Assembly (NCBI GenBank): GCA_031276365.1
Contig: JAISNG010000189.1
Coordinates: forward strand, 1-5,476
Origin: Campylobacteraceae bacterium
GTDB taxonomy: Bacteria > Campylobacterota > Campylobacteria > Campylobacterales > Campylobacteraceae
Reading direction: 5' to 3'
Length of the DNA: 5,476 bases
The translations under genes and the position numbers were made by a program. Below, piece by piece: positions 1-4,489 of this stretch (position 1 is the stretch's first letter; every line of letters begins with the position of its first letter). The notes under the pieces are model-generated. The model made no database searches. It had not been told where the DNA came from and saw nothing but the letters and a program-made list of their open reading frames with translations.

Positions 1-226
1 TTTTGATGATAAGCATCGTGTTCTCGGTTTTGACAGGTTCGGATAAGGTGATGATAGCTTTCCCGTCTGCGTTAGTTTTTGTCTGCAAACTCTTTTCGCT
101 CGGCTGCTGAAGTATCACGACTGCATTTGCAACGCGCTTGTCTTTTATCGTTGCGTCAAGTACGTTTATGGATATATCTGTCGCTGCAAAAATCGGCAAA
201 AATACAAGCCAGAGCAGATTTTTCAT
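1..226 (-). CDS. Secreted/periplasmic protein with regulatory-like beta-sandwich domain, N-terminal part only
   Basis: Reading the minus strand from ATG at 226 gives 75 residues with no stop before the left edge, so the C-terminus is missing. Residues 1-15 (MKNLLWLVFLPIFAA) form a short signal peptide with one Lys, a hydrophobic core and a likely cleavage after an Ala near residue 14 or 15; export to the periplasm is therefore expected. Residues 18-61 follow the pattern of carboxypeptidase-regulatory-like or Ig-like beta-sandwich domains: a strand ending in VLDA, then VANAVVILQ, then TKTNADGKAIITL, where the Asp-Gly turn is typical of 'T.TD.dG.a' repeats. A good Shine-Dalgarno (AAAGGAA, about 231-237) lies 4-5 bases before the ATG, which supports the start. 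The gene lies downstream of cysK on the same strand but 154 bp away, so it is probably a separate unit. I do not recognise the full family; a YfaP/DUF2135-like protein is one possibility, only from memory of similar N-termini. Function unknown. Confidence 0.7.
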   Translation of the reverse strand, partial: MKNLLWLVFLPIFAATDISINVLDATIKDKRVANAVVILQQPSEKSLQTKTNADGKAIITLSEPVKTENTMLIIK

Positions 227-346
227 GCAGTTCCTTTGTTAAAATGAGTTATTTTTAACGCTTTTGGTAACTGGTGTAAAAACGGATTGTTTTAGATTTT
301 AGCGTTTTTTGTTTTTGTCATTTCTTAAAGAATATACGGATTGGGG

Positions 347-372
347 TTTTTCCGATATTGCTATCGGAAAAA
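347..372. repeat. Perfect 11-bp inverted repeat downstream of cysK
   Basis: Arms TTTTTCCGATA (347-357) and TATCGGAAAAA (362-372) flank a 4-base loop (TTGC). All 11 pairs match. It begins 8 bases past the cysK stop, where a terminator would be expected. However, on either strand the T-run is at the 5' side of the stem and the A-run at the 3' side, so neither transcript has the U-tract that follows the stem of a normal intrinsic terminator. It could be an atypical terminator or mRNA-stabilising hairpin, or a DNA-level operator. The half-site recurs in the metY promoter region (3070-3079). Confidence 0.6.
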
Positions 373-380
373 TCATTTAA

Positions 381-1307
381 TTACTGGTCTTCATAAAGTG
401 TTGTGCTTAGGTATCTTTCGCCTGTATCGCAAAAGATAGTAACTATTGTCTTGCCTTTGTTTTCGGGGCGGTTTGCGATAACTTTTGCCGCATAAGCGTT
501 AGCTCCTGAAGAGATACCGACCAAAAGTCCTTCCTGTTTAGCCAAAGCTCTTGAAGTCTGCGAAGCATTTTCGTAGCTTACAGTCAAAATCTCATCATAC
601 ACTTTGGTATTAAGCACATCAGGAACAAATCCAGCACCTATACCTTGAATCTTGTGAGGCGCAGGTTTGCCGCCGCTAAGAACGGGCGAAGTATCAGGCT
701 CTACAGCTATTATCTTAACCTGAGGGTTTTTTTGTTTAAGTACTTCACCGACACCGGTCAATGTTCCGCCTGTGCCGACTGCCGCTATGAAGATATCCAC
801 TTTGCCATCAGCGTCTTTGAGTATCTCCTGTGCCGTTGTTTTTCTGTGAACTTCAGGATTTGCTTCGTTTGCGAATTGCTGAGGGATAAAAGAGTTTTTT
901 ATCTCTCCTCCAAGTTCAACTGCTTTATTTACAGCGCCCTTCATACCAAGCTCAGGAGGAGTTAATACAAGCTCTGCTCCAAGCGCTGCTAAGAGTTTTC
1001 TTCTCTCAATACTCATGGAGCTTGGCATTGTGAGGATAAGCTTCAGTCCGAAAGCTGCCGCAACTGTTGCAAGACCGATACCAGTATTGCCGCTGGTAGG
1101 CTCTATGATGACAGAATTTTTATCAATGAGCTTTTTATCAAGCGCATCTTTTATCATCGCGTAACTTATACGGTCTTTAACGGAGTGGCTCGGATTTAAA
1201 AATTCACATTTTCCAAGCACCAAAGCGCCGCTCTCATCTGAGATTTTATTTAACCTTACAAGTGGTGTATTTCCGATAAGTTCGGTAACATTTTTTGCAT
1301 AACCCAT
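381..1307 (-). CDS. cysK: Cysteine synthase (O-acetylserine sulfhydrylase) CysK
   Basis: A PLP enzyme that makes L-cysteine and acetate from O-acetyl-L-serine and sulfide in the cytoplasm. At 308 residues it is of normal, complete length. Visible fold-type II hallmarks in order are: ELIGNTPLVRL (9-19); the PLP lysine K44 in NPSHSVKDRI; the substrate loop TSGNTG (71-76); QFANEANP (144-151); the phosphate-binding GTGGT (178-182); EPDTSPVLSGG (203-213); and SSGAN (266-270). No catalytic residue is missing. The start is well fixed: AAGGAG lies 7 bases before the ATG and overlaps the stop codon of the upstream Rrf2 regulator (gap 11 bp). It is the last gene of the metY-regulator-cysK operon, so it should be transcribed from the promoter before metY and respond to the same signal. 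In this family the TSGNTG loop region and active site also bind C-terminal isoleucines of partner proteins such as CysE and CymR, which matters because the adjacent regulator ends in Ile. CysM is an alternative, but the sequence fits CysK better. Confidence 0.95.
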   Translation of the reverse strand: MGYAKNVTELIGNTPLVRLNKISDESGALVLGKCEFLNPSHSVKDRISYAMIKDALDKKLIDKNSVIIEPTSGNTGIGLATVAAAFGLKLILTMPSSMSIERRKLLAALGAELVLTPPELGMKGAVNKAVELGGEIKNSFIPQQFANEANPEVHRKTTAQEILKDADGKVDIFIAAVGTGGTLTGVGEVLKQKNPQVKIIAVEPDTSPVLSGGKPAPHKIQGIGAGFVPDVLNTKVYDEILTVSYENASQTSRALAKQEGLLVGISSGANAYAAKVIANRPENKGKTIVTIFCDTGERYLSTTLYEDQ

Positions 1308-1312
1308 GACTG

Positions 1313-1321
1313 ATCTCCTTA
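1313..1321 (-). promoter_or_regulatory. cysK ribosome binding site overlapping the regulator's stop codon
   Basis: On the minus strand TAAGGAGAT contains both the TAA stop of the Rrf2 gene (1321-1319) and the strong Shine-Dalgarno AAGGAG (1320-1315), 7 bases before the cysK ATG. A ribosome terminating on the regulator therefore sits on the cysK initiation site, an arrangement expected to couple translation of the two. Confidence 0.85.
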
Positions 1322-1732
1322 AATAGAATACGTTAAACCGTCTAACAGTATATTTTCATATTTTTGAAACTCCGAAAGCGGAACTTTCAAAAACTCCTCA
1401 ATTCCATTTTGCATGTCTCTAAAAAACATCTCCAAAATTTTGTTGTCAAGTGTATATTCGGCAAATACAAGTTCGCCCTCAAGCGCAACCAAAATATCAT
1501 AAATCAATATCCTATCGGGCGTTCTTGCCAGCAGATATCCGCCTTTTGCGCCGCGTACGCTGTTTATAAGTCCAGCTCTTCTTAACTGATTTAGAAGCTG
1601 TTCGAGATAATTAAACGGAATACCCGCCTTTTGCGCGATATTTTTTATCTGCATGGGGGTTACTCCATCTCCTTGTGTGAGTTCATACATTGCGTTTAAG
1701 CCGTATACGCCTTTTGTTGTAATGAAAGCCAT
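1319..1732 (-). CDS. Rrf2-family transcriptional regulator, CymR-like, without Fe-S cysteines
   Basis: A 137-residue DNA-binding regulator of complete length for the Rrf2 family. Residues 4-16 (ITTKGVYGLNAMY) match the family's N-terminal helix. A winged helix-turn-helix spans about 25-66, with recognition-helix sequence NYLEQLLNQLRRAGLI (41-56) and the wing RGAKGGY (60-66), followed by PDRILIYDILVALEG (72-86). There is no cysteine anywhere in the protein, so it cannot hold the Cys-ligated iron-sulfur cluster of IscR, NsrR or RirA. That places it with the cofactor-free CymR/CysR-like members that control cysteine metabolism. The last residues are DGLTYSI; a C-terminal Ile is the feature by which several proteins dock into the CysK active site. 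Its start is 2 bp after the metY stop, with AAAAGG inside the end of metY as ribosome binding site, and cysK follows 11 bp later. I infer that it represses or tunes its own sulfur-assimilation operon, with CysK possibly acting as corepressor; this is not shown by the sequence alone. Confidence 0.9.
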   Translation of the reverse strand: MAFITTKGVYGLNAMYELTQGDGVTPMQIKNIAQKAGIPFNYLEQLLNQLRRAGLINSVRGAKGGYLLARTPDRILIYDILVALEGELVFAEYTLDNKILEMFFRDMQNGIEEFLKVPLSEFQKYENILLDGLTYSI

Positions 1733-1734
1733 TT

Positions 1735-3003
1735 TTAGACCTTTTCCAGCGCTTGCGTCAAGTCGGCTATCAAATCGTCCGCATCTTCAAGACCGATGCT
1801 TAGCCTGATAAGTCCTTCGGTTACAAATGATTTGTCCAAATCCTCTTTAGGCACCTGCTGATGCGTAGTGCTGGCAGGGTGTGTGATGATGGACTTGGAA
1901 TCGCCTATATTGACGACTACGCTAAAGATTTTTGTACTGTTCAGTATCTGTTTTGCCTTTTCAAAACTTCCCGTATCAAAGCTTAGAAGTCCCGATGAGA
2001 GCGTATTTTTTAGATATTTTTTTGCTTTTTCATAATGTTTGTCGCCCTCAAGTCCCGGATAAGAGACATATTTGACTTTCGGATGGGATTTTAAAAATCT
2101 TGCAATTTTAAGCGCATTTGAGGAGTGTTCTTTAATTCTTAAGCTCAAAGTTTCCAAACCCTGAATCAAAAGCCAGCTGTTAAAAGGAGAAATCGTTGCG
2201 CCTATATCTCTTATAAATGCAAGGCGTATCCTTAAGGTAAATATCGGAAACGGCAGCGATGAGTAAATAAGACCATGATAACTCTCATCTGGTTCATTAA
2301 ACTGCGGATATCGCGGATTGTCTTTCAAATACGCGCTTAAACCTTTGCGCTCTACGACAAGTCCGCCGATAGCTGTTCCGTTGCCTGATATATATTTGCT
2401 GGCTGAGTGAACAACGACATCTACTCCAAGTTTCAACGGATTTAACAATATCGGAGTAGCAACCGTGTTGTCGGCTATTGTAACTATATTGTATTTTTTG
2501 GCTATCTGGACTATTTTATCTATGTTTGGAATCGCAATCTGCGGATTTGATAAAGTTTCAAAATAGATAGCTTTCGTCTTCTCATCTATCAAACTTTCCA
2601 AATCATCTGCACTGTCGCTGTCAAATACTCTTGCTTCAATGCCGAACTGCTTTATCGTGTGTGTCAAAAGTGTTATGGAGCCGCCGTAAATCTTTTCGGC
2701 TACTATGATGTTTTCGCCTGACCTTGCGAGATTGACGACAGCATAAAATGAAGCAGCTTGACCGCTTGCTACGGCAACTGCGCCGTCTCCCTCTTCCAAA
2801 GCTGTTATCCTTGCTTCCAAAATATCTGTCGTCGGATTATTGAGTCTTGTATATATTGGTCCAAGCTCTGCTAATGCAAAGCGGTTTGCCGCAGTCTCGG
2901 CAGAACCAAAATCATAAGCTGTAGTTTGGTATATCGGCACAGCCATCGTGCCATGCTTGTCTTTGTCGTAACCTTCGTGTATCGCTATGGTTTTTTTGTC
3001 CAT
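1735..3003 (-). CDS. metY: O-acetylhomoserine sulfhydrylase (MetY type)
   Basis: A fold-type I PLP enzyme of the Cys/Met metabolism family, 422 residues, the length expected of MetY rather than the shorter MetB/MetC (about 380-400). It is predicted to make homocysteine from O-acetyl-L-homoserine and sulfide, feeding methionine synthesis. Visible motifs are: PIYQTTAYDF (23-32); YTRLNNPT (51-58), whose Tyr and Arg contact the partner subunit's PLP phosphate; SGQAA (80-84); Y106 in KIYGGS, which stacks on PLP; D178 in ADNTVATP; and the PLP lysine K203 in HSASKYISGNG. The MetY-specific insertion (about 228-262, NPRYPQFNEPDESYHGLIY onwards) and SPFNSWLLIQGLETLSLR (272-289) are present. It is the first gene of the operon with the Rrf2 regulator and cysK, behind a strong promoter. 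The ribosome binding site is modest (CAGGCGG, 7 bases from the ATG). Cystathionine gamma-synthase activity cannot be excluded from sequence, but the insertion argues for MetY. Confidence 0.92.
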   Translation of the reverse strand: MDKKTIAIHEGYDKDKHGTMAVPIYQTTAYDFGSAETAANRFALAELGPIYTRLNNPTTDILEARITALEEGDGAVAVASGQAASFYAVVNLARSGENIIVAEKIYGGSITLLTHTIKQFGIEARVFDSDSADDLESLIDEKTKAIYFETLSNPQIAIPNIDKIVQIAKKYNIVTIADNTVATPILLNPLKLGVDVVVHSASKYISGNGTAIGGLVVERKGLSAYLKDNPRYPQFNEPDESYHGLIYSSLPFPIFTLRIRLAFIRDIGATISPFNSWLLIQGLETLSLRIKEHSSNALKIARFLKSHPKVKYVSYPGLEGDKHYEKAKKYLKNTLSSGLLSFDTGSFEKAKQILNSTKIFSVVVNIGDSKSIITHPASTTHQQVPKEDLDKSFVTEGLIRLSIGLEDADDLIADLTQALEKV

Positions 3004-3033
3004 AAATTAACCGCCTGATAAAAAATTACCAAA

Positions 3034-3062
3034 AGTATAGCAGAAATTTTTTTTAATATCAA
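3034..3062 (-). promoter_or_regulatory. Sigma70 promoter of the metY-rrf2-cysK operon
   Basis: On the minus strand TTGATA (3062-3057) and TATACT (3039-3034) are separated by exactly 17 bp, close to the sigma70 consensus. Initiation would fall near 3027, leaving a 5' UTR of about 24 bases before the metY ATG at 3003. The short leader leaves no room for a riboswitch, so control is more likely by a DNA-binding protein. Confidence 0.75.
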
Positions 3063-3065
3063 GTA

Positions 3066-3090
3066 TATTTATCGGAAAAGTATAAATTAA
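3066..3090 (-). promoter_or_regulatory. Candidate operator immediately upstream of the metY -35
   Basis: The minus strand carries TTTTCCGATA (3079-3070), the same ten bases that form the core of the half-site in the inverted repeat at 347-372. It ends 7 bp before the -35 element. The core TTCCGAT resembles, from memory, the conserved ATnGGAA/TTCCnAT part of Bacillus CymR boxes. Binding by the operon's own Rrf2 regulator is an inference; no clear second half-site is visible here. Confidence 0.35.
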
Positions 3091-3197
3091 TTCATAAAAA
3101 TTTGGATTGAAATACTAATAATAGTCAAGTTTAGCTTAAAATCAAATCCTATAAATTTCACGAAAAATCGTCCAAAATGGCTGAAAATCAATAAAAT

Positions 3198-3227
3198 TGC
3201 GGCAAAAGCCGTATTTTTTCGGTTTTT
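3198..3227 (+). terminator. Plus-strand terminator-like element with two overlapping hairpins
   Basis: Hairpin 1 pairs CGGC (3200-3203) with GCCG (3208-3211) around AAAA, extended by a G-U and a T-A pair, and is followed by six T (3214-3219). Hairpin 2 reuses the same GCCG: AAAAGCCG (3204-3211) pairs with CGGTTTTT (3220-3227), with one G-U, and has its own T-run. The two are mutually exclusive, and each has the shape of an intrinsic terminator for plus-strand RNA. On the minus strand no T-run follows the stem. No plus-strand gene is visible upstream, so its job is unclear. Confidence 0.5.
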
Positions 3228-3255
3228 TATTTTATGGTTAAATACAAGATTGCTG

Positions 3256-3264
3256 TGCTATAAT
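3256..3264 (+). promoter_or_regulatory. Extended -10 promoter of the DUF2018-polyprenyl synthase-hemA operon
   Basis: TGCTATAAT combines a perfect -10 hexamer (3259-3264) with the TG of an extended -10. No good -35 is present at 17-18 bp upstream (GGTTAA or TGGTTA), which fits Campylobacterota, where sigma70 promoters rely on the -10 and upstream AT-rich periodicity. Initiation is expected near 3271, about 30 bases before the ATG at 3303. Confidence 0.75.
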
Positions 3265-3302
3265 CAAAATTTTTAAAAAATAAAAGAGTGAAAACGGGCA
3301 CA

Positions 3303-3587
3303 ATGAAGGATTTGTTAAATATAGATGAAAATGATATTTTGACGGGGAGTCCGCGCTCCAAGTTTTATGATATGCTGTTTAACGCCAACAGAAATTTAGT
3401 AACGGATGTAATGGAGGGCTGGATAGAGCGGTTCGCAGCGATGGAGCATCTGTTAAGATGCGAATTAGGCGATGAGTTTGAAACCAGGATACAAGAAATA
3501 ATATACGAAAATACGGACGCTGTAGAAGAGGGCAAAAACGACTTTTTTATAGGCAAAGTAGGTGAAATTTTATCCCAACACGAGTAG
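3303..3587 (+). CDS. DUF2018 family protein (HP0242-like), function unknown
   Basis: A 94-residue soluble protein with no signal peptide or membrane segment and an acidic, largely helical character. It matches the Campylobacterota-specific DUF2018 family as I know it: ENDILTGSPRSKFYDMLFNANRN near residues 8-30, then VMEGWIERFAAMEHLL. The H. pylori member HP0242 (about 92 residues) is known structurally as an intertwined, pseudo-knotted helical homodimer; the cellular function is not known. I chose ATG 3303 because it gives the family length and a conserved beginning. An in-frame GTG at 3288 would add five residues (MKTGT) and has only AAAAGA directly before it. Neither start has a strong Shine-Dalgarno. 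The gene leads an operon: the polyprenyl synthase starts 5 bp after its stop. The same neighbourhood, DUF2018 close to polyprenyl synthase and hemA, occurs in H. pylori (HP0242, HP0240, HP0239) as I recall, so the association is old and suggests a link to membrane cofactor synthesis that remains unproven. Confidence 0.85.
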   Translation: MKDLLNIDENDILTGSPRSKFYDMLFNANRNLVTDVMEGWIERFAAMEHLLRCELGDEFETRIQEIIYENTDAVEEGKNDFFIGKVGEILSQHE

Positions 3588-3592
3588 TTAAA

Positions 3593-4489
3593 ATGAAAAA
3601 TATAGATAAACTTATGCGCTCATTTATTGTTGAATTGGGCGAGGAGAGCATAGTGTCGTTTTACGACAGGATTCCACAGCAGGGCAAAAAGCTACGCTCA
3701 AAACTCATATTTGAGATAGCCAAAGATTCTGAATCCTCTTTCAATCTTGCGGCTGTGATAGAGATGATACACACGGCAAGTCTGCTTCATGACGACGTGA
3801 TAGACGATGCTTTAACACGCAGAAACGCAAACTCGTTTAATGCAGATTTTGGCGATAAAAGCGCTATTATGATGGGTGATATTTTGTATTCATGCGCTTT
3901 TTCTCGTTTGACGCTTTTGCCGCAAAGCGTGGCAGAGTCCGTTTCAAAAGCGGTTGCGTCATTGTCAGCGGGAGAGCTTTTGGATGTGGAACTTTCAAAG
4001 AGTTTCAACACGGACAAAGAGAGATATTTCAAGATGATTTACTGCAAGACAGCCTCTTTGATTGAGGCGGCGTCTTATTCTGCCGCAGTTTTGGAAGGAT
4101 TTGAAGGCAGGGATTTTGCACTTTACGGTAAAAATCTCGGACTTGCATTTCAGATAATAGACGACGTTTTGGATATAACCTCAAGCGATAAAATGCTTGG
4201 CAAACCAGCGCTGAATGATTTCAAGGAGGGCAAGGTAACGCTTCCTTATCTTTACATGTATGAAAAGTGCAAGGAGAAGGATAAAAAACATATGGCGAGC
4301 CTGCACAAAAAGAGCCTGAACAGTTATGAAAATGCGTGGATAAAAGATAAGATGGACAAATACAACATCGTAGAACTCTGTATAAAAGAGGCTATGGCTT
4401 TCGGTGTAAAGGCGCTTAGCGCGATAGAAAAATATAACATGAACGGTTTAAATAATATTGTCAGGCAAATGGTAGAAAGAGATTTTTAA
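3593..4489 (+). CDS. ispB: Long-chain polyprenyl diphosphate synthase (quinone side chain)
   Basis: A trans-prenyltransferase of 298 residues, complete, condensing isopentenyl diphosphate onto an allylic primer to make the polyprenyl tail, in this phylum mainly for menaquinone. Signatures in order: GKKLR (31-35), the IPP-binding Lys/Arg region; first Asp-rich motif DDVID (67-71) followed by RR (76-77); GD (95-96); SAGELLDVE (125-133); K152-T153; FQIIDD (186-191) with the second Asp-rich motif DDVLD (190-194); and GKPALNDFKEGKVTLP (about 202-217). The residues 4 and 5 positions before the first Asp motif are S63 and A62, small side chains that leave the elongation tunnel open, so a long-chain product rather than farnesyl or geranylgeranyl is predicted. 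Exact length (C30, C35 or C40) cannot be read off; Campylobacterota typically contain menaquinone-6, while the H. pylori homologue has been called an octaprenyl synthase. The start is 5 bp after the DUF2018 stop with a weak ribosome binding site (GAG), and the stop overlaps the hemA start by one base, implying coupled translation. Confidence 0.9.
   Translation: MKNIDKLMRSFIVELGEESIVSFYDRIPQQGKKLRSKLIFEIAKDSESSFNLAAVIEMIHTASLLHDDVIDDALTRRNANSFNADFGDKSAIMMGDILYSCAFSRLTLLPQSVAESVSKAVASLSAGELLDVELSKSFNTDKERYFKMIYCKTASLIEAASYSAAVLEGFEGRDFALYGKNLGLAFQIIDDVLDITSSDKMLGKPALNDFKEGKVTLPYLYMYEKCKEKDKKHMASLHKKSLNSYENAWIKDKMDKYNIVELCIKEAMAFGVKALSAIEKYNMNGLNNIVRQMVERDF

Noticed and set aside
257..306. Inverted repeat AACGCT (257-262) and AGCGTT (301-306) upstream of the exported-protein gene
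   Set aside because: Only six bases per arm with a 38-base loop; not convincing as hairpin or operator.
282..343. Direct repeat ACGGATTG at 282-289 and 336-343
   Set aside because: Only eight bases in an AT-rich spacer, 54 bp apart, with no further similarity around it; could easily be chance.
645..965. 106-codon open frame on the plus strand, opposite cysK
   Set aside because: Antisense to a complete cysK; Cys/Arg/Phe-rich low-sense translation. A shadow frame.
1364..1585. 73-codon open frame on the plus strand inside the Rrf2 gene
   Set aside because: Antisense to a clear Rrf2 regulator and with no recognisable protein features.
3004..3034. Possible cysteine/SAM riboswitch in the metY leader
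   Set aside because: The predicted leader is only about 24 bases, with no stem structures; too short for any known riboswitch.
3177..3194. Five-codon open frame (MAENQ) just before the orphan terminator, as a leader peptide
   Set aside because: No ribosome binding site, no regulatory codons (no run of Cys, Met or Glu) and far too short to support.
3365..3556. 63-codon minus-strand open frame opposite DUF2018, with similar ones at 3787-4032 and 4573-4788
   Set aside because: All are antisense to well-supported genes, with biased Ser/Ile-rich translations and no start signals.
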